From positions 10,414,501 to 10,478,500 of the forward strand of contig NC_092520.1 in the NCBI RefSeq assembly GCF_037038585.1: a stretch of 64,000 bases of DNA, written 5' to 3'. Positions within the stretch are counted from its first letter, which is position 1, and each line of letters opens with the position of its first letter. This document shows positions 50,976-64,000 of the stretch, piece after piece. A program made the position numbers and the translations under genes. The notes beneath the pieces were generated by a model. That model was given only the letters and a program-made list of their open reading frames with translations, did not search any database and was not told where the DNA came from. Source of the stretch: Patagioenas fasciata. Taxonomy: Eukaryota; Chordata; Aves; Columbiformes; Columbidae.

Positions 50976-53900
50976 GACTCTCGGTTATCAAAGCAACGTG
51001 AGCAATAGGAGATAGCAATTTCTTCATTTATAATTATATGAAATGGTAAGGACAAGGGACTGTTGGACATCCCTATGCTGATCTTGTTGCTTCAGGTACT
51101 CTTTTGCTTGCTGTCACACAGGACTAGTATCTTGCATCAAAATCACAAAACATTTTTTGGGGGTGCATATGTATTTGTGTGTGTGCACACGCACTTTGCC
51201 AAAAGCAATCCAAGTCAAGCACAAGGTCACGTAAGGAATGGAGCCACTCTGATTTACAGCCACATACATGCATTCACACTTCCAAGCAGGTGCAGGAGAA
51301 ACTGTCCCATACACCATCTTCAGAGCCCAGTGAAAATGCCACTAATTCTGTCTGATCAAGGCAAACATCTCTGTGCTGCTCAGCAACATCAACTGCCAAA
51401 GATTCCTCTGCAGGATGCTAAAATGATCCTTCTGCTTCAGTGGGAGGCTGGAGCTGGGACCTTTAGGAAATGCCAGACTCTGGCTTATCTGAGGATCTAA
51501 AAATAAAATGTTTGTTATTGTATCGTTTATTAGTAAAGTGCCAAACTGAAAAGCATGTATGGGGCAATTTGTTCAAAAATATGCTAGAACCCAAAATCTA
51601 CACATCCTGATTTTCATGCCAGCAACACTACATTCCCTAAGCCAACGTTATGAACACTGTCAGTCCCTGTGGACTGAATTGACTTGTGTTCATGACCGTC
51701 CCTTCTCGTTCCACCCAAGAAAAAAAAAAAGCATTATATTAAAAGTTATTTTCTCGAAAAATACTTTTATAAGAGCAAATTTTATTTTCACTTCCAGGAG
51801 ATATAAAAATAAAAGCTTCTTATTTTCACTCTGTTTTCCAAACAGAACATTTACTCTTAAATGTCATCTCACGTTTTTCAAACCAAAAAATGGCACGAGA
51901 AAAACCAAGTTGTTCTCTTGTTTTGAAATGTTGACAGGAAACAAGAACTTTTTTTAGCAGTTCAAAACTATTTGCTTCAAGAATTTGAAACATTTGGAGT
52001 GAAAGCATTCAAGAAGAATCATTAGAAAATCTTGTAAGGCAACACTAGGTTTCCAGACTTGTTTAATAAAGGAAATAAGAGCCATTCCTTACCCTGAACT
52101 GTCTCCGGTGGGAGGCAACATAGACATAGCATGAGACCAAGGTACCCCATTTGGTACACGGAAACTTAAAGACACCAAAATAAGTGACTTAAGCACAGCT
52201 GAGATGGATATTGTAATACAATGATATATCAACTAATAATAAAGCAGTCTAAAAATGGAGAAATCACTGCATAAACATGAAGCGTATGATTAATTTTCTT
52301 CCTTGATAAGAGTCTTCCACAATAAGAGTCTTACTGATTTCTGAGGTATCTTTGCAAAAAATGATGACACAGCCTAAAAGTCACATTTTTCTGAAGCTGA
52401 ATAAAATATGCCTCGGAGCCACATGAAACCTGTTAGACAAAGGCAGGTCAAGAGGCTGTCAGTAGCATTATATGCGTCCTTCTTCATGGTGTCAGCTCAG
52501 GATCTTACTGTCTGTACCCAGCACTGTACCCTCCCAACTGCCTATGTAAAGGTAGTGCATGAGGTGAAGTCATTGCCATAATTGTCCTTGGCATGAAGGT
52601 GAAACACTATTAAAGTCCATCAGCTCTGCTGAGGCACCTTTTTGTCTTTTGATTGGATCAATCTATTCAAAATACTTCTTTTTATCTCTGCATAATCTCT
52701 GCACAGAGGGTTCATTTAAATTCAGGTTCAGAAAATACTATAAATACAAACACCCACAACACCTGTAACGTGTGTATAACCCATTACTTGTACATGTAGT
52801 AAGACCAAGTCTGAGAAAACTATCACTCCACCTCCAAATCTCTTGGGGGAGTCAATTTCATTTTTGCCTTGCATCCTGGTTGTCTTCTTCTTCCTTCCTT
52901 GTGTGTATTACATGGCTCCTACCTGGAAGAGATCTCTGATCAGCATCCACAGCTGTGTCCCACCAGCAGGCTTGGTGGCACAGCAGCAAGTCAGCCTAGC
53001 TCTCCGACTTCTCTGATGCTTAATAAAATCACCTCATTACCAGCAACTGCTGTGCTGGAGGCTACCATATCACAGAAAACAACTCATTTTTATCAGGAGG
53101 GATATCAGAGAAAGAAAACTGCTCCCCAGCAAAGCATTTCATAGGAGGGTAGGCCAGGAGTGATTTTGGTCACAAGACTGATTGGCACACAAGCATGAGA
53201 TACAGAGCAGATCAGTACTGAAGGGATGGGAAATTCAAGCATGGAAAGTTTTAGAAATTAAACAGGGAAGGATTTGTCTTAATTTTGTTTCTACTTGGGG
53301 ATGTCCACAAATGTGCAGGAGAACACACACTCCCTCTGTTGCCACAAGCCCTCAGCTGGTACTGAACCAGAGCTGCTAACCCTCCCCTTTTAACCTCTCA
53401 GGCTTAGTAGCATGTTAACCAGAGCTACTCAGCTTGTTTGATGGAGATGACTCACTCAAAGTGGGCTCAGTATGTGGGTAGAGTGAGTTCACATCTACTG
53501 CAAAATACCACATAAATATATCCACGGAAAATAGAGTGTAAGTGGGAAGGTTGGGGTGTTGCTGAGAAACACATCTCCCCGGTATCTTTCCTCTGATACT
53601 CCCATGTCTGGGGCTGAAAAGCAAATAATACCTGGAGATACTGAAGCTGGACTCCTAGCATCTATCTCAGCCAGGGTGGGCAGTTCCTTCTACTCCAATT
53701 GCATAGCAACAGAAGAAATGCAGGAACAGCCCTGGAGGGTTACACCAAGGTCCATCTAACCTGTATCATTGTTATAGTGATGGCCAAAAACAAAAGCAAA
53801 AAAATATTGGTTTAAAGGAACCCTCCTCCAGAAGACCTCCCTGCTTTGCCTATTGAACAAACAGGGGCTATCTCTACATAGTACACTTGAGGTTGCACCT

Positions 53901-56829
53901 GCACCTGAAGTAACCCACACTCTTAAATAAATTCTTTGGCAATACACAGATAGACCATACAGAATCAGAGACATAGAGAAATAAGGACAAGGAATAGGCT
54001 CTGGAGAGAAATGTTCTTTTTGTTGATTAAGCATATATAAAACCTATAATGCTGCCAATCCATCTTGCTTTACGGGAATGGCAAGACAGAAGTTAAACAG
54101 ACCTCTTCTGGATTATATGTGAAATACAGTAGCTGGCAATCTCACCTACCATGCCATTTTTCAGGCTAGATGTTTGTAATGACCCATTCTGCTCTTAAAA
54201 ATCAATGGTATAGGAAGTTCAGTTCAAATAGTCCCATTTAAAGTGTATGTTTCATATCACTCTTACTGCAAGATTTTAGTTCAGCCAATGCAGTTATTGG
54301 AATGGATCACTTTGTACACTGTAAATTATGCAAGCGATTAGTGGCTTTTAAAAGGAAAGGTTACTTTGCCCTGGAACTTGGCAAAAGCTGCATAGTTAGT
54401 CTTCACCTATTCTCTTAAAGCTGGAGGAGGAGAAAGATCTCTCTGTGACACAGCGATCAAGACAAGCCCTGATGCAGACAGCTAGCATAGCATTGAATTT
54501 CCTTCCTGCAGCACTTCTGCAGTAATAGCTGCTGTAATTGTCCAAATTGTAACAAATCACAGGAAAACATGGTACTTTTCTCACCCACATGTAGCCACCT
54601 TCTATTCATCAAAAGAAATTATCACTTTGCTACCATAGATATGATTTATATATTACATGGCCTTGTGAACCTCAATAATGACAATCTCTCAGTCTCAAAA
54701 GAATTGAATTACAGAGCACAGGAGTGGGTTACAAAGAATCAGTCCAGCTACCTCCACAGCAGCCCATTTTAATCTGCTTGTTATCTTTCTCTTCAGGGGA
54801 AACTAGTTATTAAACTTTGGAGCAGCTGGCATTTGTGCTATCTCTTACTTCAAGTGATGTTTTCCTGTTAGCTGCAAACCATGACAAAGATGAACCTGAG
54901 AAATTTAACACAGGACATACACTCCAGCAAATGTTAACTTTTTTTTGTATCCATGCAACACATAGCTGCCTTTGCATTCCCTTATTTACAAAGCACACAG
55001 GACACACCACCATGTCTCATCTATATCTTGGCTCTTACAGTGTTGGACAGCAATGGAGACCTAAATTTGAATGAGAAACAAATATTTCTAGCTAAAAAGT
55101 TCCATGGTTTGGCAGCAAGGGGTGAAACAATACACATTATGATAACCATTTTAGGGAACAAGAATTTCTACCCTGCACGTAGGTAGAAGCATTGCCAGCT
55201 TCGACTGGTATAAAACAGGGGTTGACCTGACCATGAAAAGTGAAGAGTTTAGGTCAGATATCTGACTGAATCTCAGCCCAGAAAAGCCTCCCATAAACTC
55301 ATCATTTCTTCCCAGCAGAGATGCAGAATAAGCTCCCATGGGACTTAGCTTACTTTGTCAATAGCTGCATTACGATAAGGCACTACCCAGTCCTACACTA
55401 GAGAATATTCACATTCCTCTGCACAGATTCCTACAAAATTTCCAACACTCAGCTCCTCCCTTTAGTGTCATGAGCAATGTGTCATGCTCAGCTTATCCAT
55501 TATCTCCTTCTCCAGTAGGAATAAAGCACTTTATGTTGTACTCCATCAGCAACTGACCAAACATAAGCTGGGCTCAGCATTTGTTTGTTCATCCTACCTG
55601 ATTTTCCAAGAAGGCAGAAAACCAGAATATTTCTGTGAGGTTCATTGACTGGGAAAGTGGGATACAGGGCTGCCCAGCAGGTAACACTTCATGGTACAGG
55701 AGCCATGTCCCAGACTTACATGCAAAGGGGTTGAAACTGCAAGCAGCTATATGGATTTTCTGGGAAGAGTTAGGTATTTTGCTGTGTGACTCACAGAAAT
55801 CAGCATAGCACAGGGAGAACAGAAATCCAGGACTTCAGTAGCTCTCTCTAAGAGCAACACTTGGTCTTATGCCACCTGCAGTGATCCCTGCTCAGGATTG
55901 TTACATCTGAATTCTCTGTAGGACTCAGGTGCCTCAGCGGCTTTTTCTCACAATGGACGGTGAGGGGCTGATGCCATTATTATTCCAGAGGAGAAACACT
56001 TGGAGCAGTACATGACTACTGGAGCAATGACTGGAATCTGTGTAGCCCTCTACACCCAAGTGAGCATGCTGAGCAGCAATGAGAGATCCAACTGTGTCTT
56101 CTCCAAATGGCTACAAATGTTTAAATTGTTTGACATAAAGAGTTTCAGCTGGAAAGGCTAAAGACCCTTTCTCTTCCCCTAATCCTACACAAGTGTTTAG
56201 GGCATTTTAAAGACACGGGGGGGAGAAAACTGCTCTAAATCACATTGGTAGAAAGAATATTAAAAATAACTTCAGTAGCTGCAGTAGCCTCGAAGCTTTC
56301 AACAAAGTGACACACGGGCAAAGAAAGCGGCATTGGTTGCCTCTTAGATGGGATTAGTTGTGTAGGGCCATGCCTTTACTGTCTCCTTCCCTTTTGTTTC
56401 CTTTATCTGACAGTTTCTAAGCACCCAGTTTGAGCAGTACCATAAATGAGAACAAAGGAGATGGAAGGAAGTACAGATGCTTGTAGTGGGATGGTGAAGA
56501 AGAGCTGTGCCAAGATCCTCAGGCACCACATGGCTCTTCAGCTCTGGTGGTACTTTGTAATGGGTGGGAAGGTGTCAGCATGGTGCACATTATTATGCCT
56601 CATCCAGAAAACGGTTCTTTAGGGGGCAGCTTGCAGCCAGTGTCAATCTGGCTGGAAAAGTAAGGGGCTTCAGGTCATCTGCACATTGCTCCTCAGTGTT
56701 GCAGACGGCCTAGTCCACTGAGGTCCACAAAAATAACCTTTTTGTTCAGAAGGTGAAGGAAAACAACAATGTAGGCCAGACGTTTCCTGTAAAAGTATAT
56801 TCGTACTTCAGAGACATATAATCGATATA

Positions 56830-57060
56830 CATAGAATCATAGAATGGTTTGGGTTGGAAGTGACCTCCAAAGTTCATCTAATCCAACCCCCCTGCCATAA
56901 GCATGGACATCACCCAGATCAGGTTGCTCAGAGCCCTGTCCAGCCTGGCCTGGGATGTCTCCAGGGATGGGGTATCCACCACCTCTCTGGGCAACCTGGG
57001 ACAGGGTTTCACCACCATCATTGTAAAAAATCTTTTCCTCATGTCTAGCCCTAAGTGATC
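56830..57060 (-). mobile_element. CR1 LINE 3' fragment in TYR intron 3
   Basis: Starts with CATAGAATCATAGAATGG, the reverse complement of a CR1 3' tail, then 'gttggaagtgacctccaaag'. The minus strand reads the ORF2 end (RKRFFTMMVVKPCPRLPREV then LDRALSNLIWVMSML). It is about 230 bp long, 5'-truncated, and less diverged than the other copies by eye. Confidence 0.92.
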
Positions 57061-60000
57061 ACAGAATCTCAAGAAATTATATGCTTCAAGAAAAAAGTCA
57101 GGAGCACAACCTTATATGAGGGAACAGCTCCTTTGGGCTAAAGCATCCTTATTTGTCTGTTTTGTGCAAGTCTGTTTTTAAAATGTTAGGTGTTGCCAAA
57201 TCTGGTCACACAATCGAGATATGGCTACTACAAATCCAAGGTCTCAGGTTTAACCAGTAGGGAAGCTGAACATGTGTTCCCAGTAGGCACACATAAACAC
57301 AATAGTTTTATATATTCACATGTATATATGCACACGAGGTTGCACAGATCGACACAAAAAATGTAGCACCCACAAAAATTCCAACAGCATCAACAACCTC
57401 ATCCTCTTGCCCACTTTGGCTGACCAGGATGAAAGCCTGTCATGGGAAAGTACACCTACATATATAGATACGTATACATCCACAGTCTGGATTTGCTAGT
57501 AACTGGCCTAAGACCGTTAACTGGCCCTGGAACCCCTGGTCTCCCAGTTGCCTCTCACACAGGCAGACACACACATGCACAAACAGGTCTCTCCAGCAGC
57601 TGATTCAGTGAGTGGCACAGAAGTAACTTGACAGTGATACTGCAAAGGTCTGTGGAAGAGGCATTGTGTCCAAGGATGCTTGCTGCATGTTGCAGCTTGG
57701 AAGTGATGGTGGAAGCCTGGTTGTTCCCCAGGTGCTGACACTGGACACAGAGCTAGCACTGTAACCCAGGACAGTCCTCAGCAGTGATTCAGCAGCAGGG
57801 GAGAGACATAGCCTCAGAGGCCTTGGGTGAGTTCCTCACAACAATTGAGGGCAGCATCTTAATTTTTCATCAAACACTTGGTTTAAGACCAGTGCAATTT
57901 GCTTACAACCTGCCTGACAGTCCCTGTAGTGTTTTTAGCCAACTTAAAAAGAAAAAAAGGTTCCTGCAATATAACCACATACATTGGCAAACAGCACATT
58001 GCCTTGACTTTACAACCTCAGCATCAGCAGCTCTTCCAGGACCGAAGCACCGATGTTTCTCCCAAATGTTTGGGATGGGAATTACCTGAGGTGACTTTGT
58101 AATACCAGCTCACTAGTGCCAACTTTTAAAGTGATGACTACTGTGTAATCACAGTCCTTGGACTGGCATTTCAGCTTTCCTCAGTTTGTTTCCTCTTCCC
58201 TTTCTTTCCAAATGCAAATACATGTTGCTTGCCAGATTTCTTTCATAGAATCTCAGATCTCATGTTACTGAAATAAATCATATAAATGAGTTCAAAGCAA
58301 CAATGCTCTGTCTTCCTTGTGCCATAGTTAGCCTGATCTAGGCTCAGTCTCACAACTGTAGATGAAGAATGAAAGTCTCTGTGTCAAATCTGGCACAACT
58401 AGTGACATGGCTTCATGTTTGAACATGATGAAGTTATTGGTGGCTTTCAAAATTGCCACCTAGCAGCTGGACCATTAGTACTGTCTGTGTGCAGGCTTTG
58501 CTGAGGCATGGATTTATCAGGCTACTAGAAACAAAGGGCAGAGTTTCACTACTGGAAAGTCAGCTTAACATGGCACAAAGGTTAAAAAAGAAGAATCAGT
58601 CCTGCTCACTGATTAGTGCTACCCAGAGGTGCTCACCTCTGTTTCTCCCTTGTGCTGGTACTGTATGTCACACAAAAGCATAATGAATCAGGTCCATGAC
58701 TTTATCTCACCTCAGCTATCCCAGAACAAACGAAAATAAATGGGATGTTTGGTTTTAAGCTAAATCAGTTCCTTAATCTTGGTTATGGCATGGTTGTGCA
58801 AATGCTTACAAGGAAAGTGAGGACATGGTAGGAGGAAAGTAGGACTGTGCCTTCTCTAGTGGTACAGACCTAGACTGATCATGATTCTTCACCATAAGGG
58901 AACGGTAATCCTCCCACTGGGGACACCTGCAGTGTCACACATGTTCCTGGTTGCCTGGCAGAGGAATTTATATGAAGGTACTGAAACCTCTTCTTCCCCC
59001 TTTCCCTCACTCCAGCTGTCCTTAATAGCAAAGCAAAATGCACCAGATTAAACTTCTCTTCGAAAATATTCCTGAGGGGCCATAGATTTACATTATGTGT
59101 CAGTGTCTCTGCAGTAGTTCAATACAAGGGAATCTTTAATAACAGATATTTAAGGTCTGGTTTCTCCTCCTATATCGCAATTGGTCAAGTGCAGCTCTGC
59201 TCATGACGGGGGAAGGCACACTGATGGGAAATGACTCTTAGGAGAAACTCTTCAAAATTATAAAGAAAATGCCTACTTTCATTGTTTTACTCTACTTTTT
59301 CCAGGTTTTAAGGTTTCTTTCCTGTGAGCGGCATCTTTTTTCAGAGTACACAACACTATCTGGAACAGTATGAAGTTATCCAGCTTATATACAACAGTGC
59401 TCTCATACTCTGCTTGATATTTCCCACTGGCAACATACACCCATTTATTTCTTGACTCATCCTTTCATTACATATAATCCCATTGCATATATTATTCATA
59501 GAATAATATGAATTCAGAAATATGTATTGGTGGCCTTTTTAAAATCATCTTCAAATCAATCTTATTTCCCCCCCATTCTTTAAACCAAGGGGTTTTTTAC
59601 CAAATTAATTTTCCACTAAGGCTCATTTCATTTCACTTTGTATAATCCAGTATGTACGGCGCAGAACAAGGAAAATATTCATGTCTATTTATATGCAATT
59701 AAATGGAAGTGATATATCCATTTCTTTTATAGATGGCTTTAATTTTCTCTGTAAAAGCACCTTATCACACTACAAGTCTTTGCAAAAGCAAAATATCTTT
59801 CCCCAGAATGAAAATTTAAACTACCAAAGCATCAATATACCAGGTGGGAGTCTTTATTACTTTTTACCACATACCAGCTCTTTAGACCTATCAGTACTGG
59901 TACACACAATTGTTAAGCTCACTAACAGTGAGAGAGATCTGTATACAGATGCGTAGCAAAAAAATTAAATAAAATTGAGACTGTATGTTTTGCAGTGGTA

Positions 60001-63000
60001 TAACCTGACTCCAACAGCTATCATAGTTCAGTAGGCACAAAGTGGCCCCATAGCTGAGGTCACACTCTACCACAGCATGTCTAGTGTGAATTTAGGTGAG
60101 TAATTTTGACTCTGTGCCTATTTTCTCTGAAGTAAAATGGGGCCTCTGACACTTTCTAAAATTCCTCTAATGTGCAGAAAGAATATTCTTTCCCTTTATG
60201 ACTTTATGGGGATCCCTCTGACCAGATAACATCCTTTAGCTATTTCTGCATCAAGCATGTGGCTCCTGACTGAACTGGAGAGTTTAAGTGATAATGAATT
60301 TATCATGTCCCTAACTCACTTTTTCCATTGTTTAAGTACAAACACTGAGCCTTATTTTAGCTTAAATTTGTCTAAATCCAACCCACTCTACAATATTAAA
60401 ATTCTGTTTCTTTCAACAAAAAGGATCTCTACATAGACTGTTGATAATTATAATCTAGCAATTTTATAACCTTCAATATTTACTTTGATTAAAAAACACT
60501 ACAATATAGTTTCTACTTCAGAAGTGCAATATAGAGAGATTGAGCCTTTCTGAGTTCTAAATGTGAGATAGGGCATCTTTCAAAATTCAAATTATTCTCC
60601 TATCTCTTTTGGTTCCTTAGGCTCCTATTTGGGGCATGCAATTTTGATTTCTTCAAGCAAACAAAGAAGGGTTCCAGATGGAAACGGTCTTTGCTCTAAT
60701 GTAGACACAGTTATTTTTTAATCTATCAAGGCCTTTAAATAAAAGCTGTTTCTTCTGAGTCACTTTTGCTTGCTGCTGAAGAAATACAAAGGCCATTAGG
60801 GCTGTAAGGAGACTGATCTTCATTGCAGTTAGTCCATTTCCATATTTTAAATTCCTGTTTGTTAAGTCCTGATTGCCTATAATCCTTCTAGGTAAGTGTT
60901 GTCACCCTGAAGGATTTATGGTTTATTCTTGATGTATCACAGGTTCAGTTCTTCCCATTTCCATTCCCTAAATAAAACTCCTGATGACTTTTGATTAGGT
61001 CTTCTCTTCTTTCCTTTATCACTCTTTGTATTCTCCACCATGCTTGCATCCCATCTGCTCTCTTCAGCTCTGCCAACATGTCCCAAATGATGACAGTCTA
61101 GCTGGGATTGCTATACTAAAAAGTCTCTGTGTCTGGAAAATGTCACTCCTACCTATACAAATAACTAATTATCTGTTTTCCCTCTTTGTCTACATGCTGA
61201 GTAGGAAAGTAACCACCCAGACTGTGGAAGGAGTGGGACAGATTTCTCACTCTTGGAACTTCTGCCCAGTACTTCTTTTACACAGAAGAAATATGGAGAT
61301 TGGATATCACAGAACCTTAATCTGATTCTTTAGCTGTCTTTTTGTCACATTTAGTCCCATTACATCAAGAAAGGGAGACAAAGTGGAGTAAAACGACCCT
61401 TCAGTTGCCATTTATTTCATAGTCCTGCTTTGCTAGGTTCTCAGGGCCAGGGTACGACGTGGAGGTTCATATGAAAAGAACAAAATAGCAGTGGTTTGCC
61501 AAGACAGCCAACAATTCTAGGGAATTCAGGTCTGCTGCTCTGCCACAAGTCTGGCTTTTCTACCAGGAACTTAGTCATTCCACGAGGCAAGCAACTAATT
61601 GCATCAGCATTTTGTCTCTCTGCATGTATCTTTAATTCTGCAGCCTTAAGCTCTTCCAATTTTGCAGCTACTGAGCAAAGCATAAAAGTCTGTATTTTCA
61701 AGGTACTAAAAGCAAATAACTTACAACATGGCTCCTTCTGAGGAAAGAAAAGAAAAACTTCTCTCAACAGTAAGTTGATCAACAGCTATTGATGGGAGTA
61801 CTGATTGCTCTCTGTCACAGAAAACACATGTCCATTATCAGATAAAGCAACCATTTGTGTAGACCAAGGCACATGAAAGAGTTGTCAGATGATCCATCAG
61901 AGCTGTTCAGATGTTTCTCTTTGCCTGCAGGAGAGAATAGCACTCCATGAAGGAGAGCATATTTGATGATAACTGCCTTAAATGTAGCCAGAGATTGAGA
62001 AAGCACCTTATTTGGGAGAAAAAGTATCCTACAATGCATATTTCAGTGGTCCCAGCACTCTGAAACAAAAGACAGTGTGATTATTATCTCCAGATATACC
62101 TTTCCTTTTTGGCTCAAGTTTTTCAGTTAAGGAAAATCCTCAAGGATGGGAGCACTGTGCTAATGTCACTACCTGACTGACAGCAAAAACCATAGGCTAC
62201 TTGAGGATTTCAGTTTTCTTTTAAAAATGTATGAAGGGAGTTAACAGCCACAGCTAGGAAGTCATAAAATGTAACTGTCTGATATGACACGGCTTATGGT
62301 ACCCAACAAGAACTATTTGTACTTCAAAAAAGAGATGTAGCTTAAGTCATACCCTCTCCACGGATTTTCTCCCCAGCTGGATGCAACTGGGAGGTTTCTT
62401 CTTCCACTCAGCTGTGGAACTTTTCCTGAAATAACTTTGTTTACAAAATACAAGCAAGGCAGGGAAATGGTAGCGCCATCCTTTTAAAAGGAGAAATACA
62501 AACAGGTGAGAAAGTAAAAAATATTGCTGATACATTAAATCTGTCAGTTTTTCTCAGGCAAAAGAAGAAAAACATAACTATCACCATCATACATTATCAT
62601 GCCAAGGCAAAATGAGTATTGTGAACCCATCTTACTGAACAAGCTGGGAACAAGACTTTAAATGAAAAGAATAAATGTAACTTTACCCAACTGCTTTAAT
62701 AGCATAGAGAATATGATTCTAATCTTTCAAAGTGTTCAAATAAAAAGCCAAGATACATGCACAGGGCCAGCTCTTCTAAAGGGAGTAATAGAAAGTGTGA
62801 CTCTTTAAAACTTTAACAGATGTTTCTGAGATTTCTACAGTGGCATACAGATACGTTAGAAGAAAGGGATTTCAGTGAAGATTATATGACTTTATGCTGC
62901 CTCAAGGAGAGAATTGTTCATAAACAACTCAATGAATTGTGCAACGTATCTTGTGCATCAGCACAACTCATCAGTATCAGAGGCATACGATTGCATCTAA

Positions 63001-64000
63001 ATCTAAAGATCAGCTGCAAGGATAGACAATTCAATTCTCCTACTACTGCTAAGAAAAACTTGGTATCTAATATGGGAAAAACACTACAAAAGAGGAAATC
63101 CAAAAGTATATATGTTCATTTTCATGGAAATGCTTTGCATTTGCATTCTGTTTGAAAGATTACTGACCTAAGGATTCTTCTTGAAACTGCTTATGAAACT
63201 GCAACATTTAAGTCATCCAGAGAGGATGCTGCATTTCAGGGCATGCCATACAAAGCTATTTCAGGCAAATGACGACTTGCAGCTCTGAACCATGTGCTCA
63301 TTAGCCCTCCAGATTTTCATAATGTGGCTTCTCAGCATTTTCTAAAAAATCAGACCCCAAGAAGTACCTTTAAACATTCAAAGGTTAGGGTATGGATGGT
63401 GACAAGATTTTTAAAGCCTGATCCATGTCCTGTATCTGCCTTCTTCTAAAAATATTACCATGTCCCCATAATCAAAGTATCTCTGTACCTCTAATGGCCC
63501 TGTACTGCAGAGCTCACATCTACAGCTGCTGGGAAAACAAGGCACTGACAGTCAGGGTGCCTTGCCCAAGACACGAGTAAAAGCCAGACAGGGAAAGGAC
63601 TGGGTTCCAAGACACACCCCTACTCCCTTCAAGCTACACTAATGTCCTGGTTTCCTTTTTATTCTATGTCTTTTTTAAAATATTACTGAATTTCTCTCTG
63701 TTGTTTTCCAAAGATGTAATCTGATCACAGAGTTTCTATTCAAAGTTTCTTGTGATAACTGCAGCTGAAGCCTTGAGATCATTGTTTAAATTTATCCATC
63801 TAAAAGCTTCAGCTGAACATTATTATTCTGACAACAGTTTTTCTAGACAGGGCTGATGAAATTAACTGAAGATGAGAGCCACAAATGAAGATTTTATTCC
63901 AGATTAATACCTGCATTGTTAAGGGTTGACAAGGTGTATGAACATAGTGAGGTTTTAATCTAGTAAGTATTTTGATCCTAAGAAAAAGAACCAGGGCTTT

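Larger units (their letters stand above)
46717..64000 (+). other. TYR: TYR intron 3, incomplete (more than 17.2 kb)
   Basis: Begins GTGAGT. I searched by eye for exon 4 (expected to start IFE-RWLRRHRP and to contain NYMVPFIPLYRNG in birds) and found no match up to the right edge, so the intron probably extends beyond 64000. It contains homopolymer runs (T at 49477-49494, A at about 49675-49691), an L2-type remnant near 50440 and a CR1 fragment at 56830. No other gene is recognisable in it. Confidence 0.8.

Noticed and set aside
51063..51500. 145-codon + strand ORF in TYR intron 3
   Set aside because: No family resemblance and low-quality composition. It is in an intron, with no splice or polyadenylation context that would make it a nested gene.
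61441..61782. 113-codon minus-strand ORF with an Ala/Glu/Leu-rich helical-looking segment
   Set aside because: I could not connect it to any family. It may be a chance ORF or a fragment of an unknown repeat; evidence is too weak to call a gene.
1..64000. tRNA genes, rRNA, CRISPR arrays, full-length retroviral genomes
   Set aside because: I found no tRNA box A/B pair, no repeat-spacer arrays, and no retroviral gag/pol/env reading frames next to the LTRs.

Overview
This window is vertebrate genomic DNA from a bird. It is AT-rich and gene-poor, with several CR1 LINE fragments (3' tails based on ATTCTRTG), two solo LTRs and very old L2/CR1-type remnants. The one gene I can support is tyrosinase (TYR), on the + strand. 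The encoded protein looks very close to avian tyrosinase. I would not name the species; it is probably not chicken itself, because several residues differ from chicken tyrosinase as I remember it.

Layout. Bases 1-23.8 kb are 5' flank with no recognisable gene. They hold a 356-bp pure-pyrimidine satellite tract (2082-2437), an ancient CR1-type remnant (about 4146-4420), a solo LTR (11078-11730), a 3' CR1 copy (12222-12758), a 48-bp CR1 tail (17283-17330) and a small CpG-rich patch (about 22836-22945). The TYR core promoter lies at about 23846-23955 (M-box, then initiator E-box about 95 bp further on). It is followed by a leader of about 210 nt with short upstream ORFs and by coding exon 1 (24165-24983). 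Exon 2 is 35484-35700 and exon 3 is 46569-46716. The coding lengths (819, 217 and 148 bp) and the splice phases match those known for human TYR. Intron 1 (10,500 bp) contains a second solo LTR of the same family with a perfect 5-bp target duplication. Intron 2 (10,868 bp) holds three CR1 fragments. Intron 3 runs past the right edge and contains an L2-type remnant and a CR1 fragment. Exons 4 and 5 (rest of the catalytic domain, membrane anchor and tail) are not in the window.

Function. TYR encodes the copper monooxygenase that starts melanin synthesis in melanosomes. All six expected copper-ligand histidines are present in exons 1-3, with no stop or frameshift, so nothing here suggests an albino allele.

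I did not find a new biological system. The most useful observations are the two near-identical LTRs that bracket the TYR promoter and exon 1, the splice-donor-like sequence at the very start of exon 2, the preserved MITF-type promoter with upstream ORFs, and inverted CR1 copies around exon 3.
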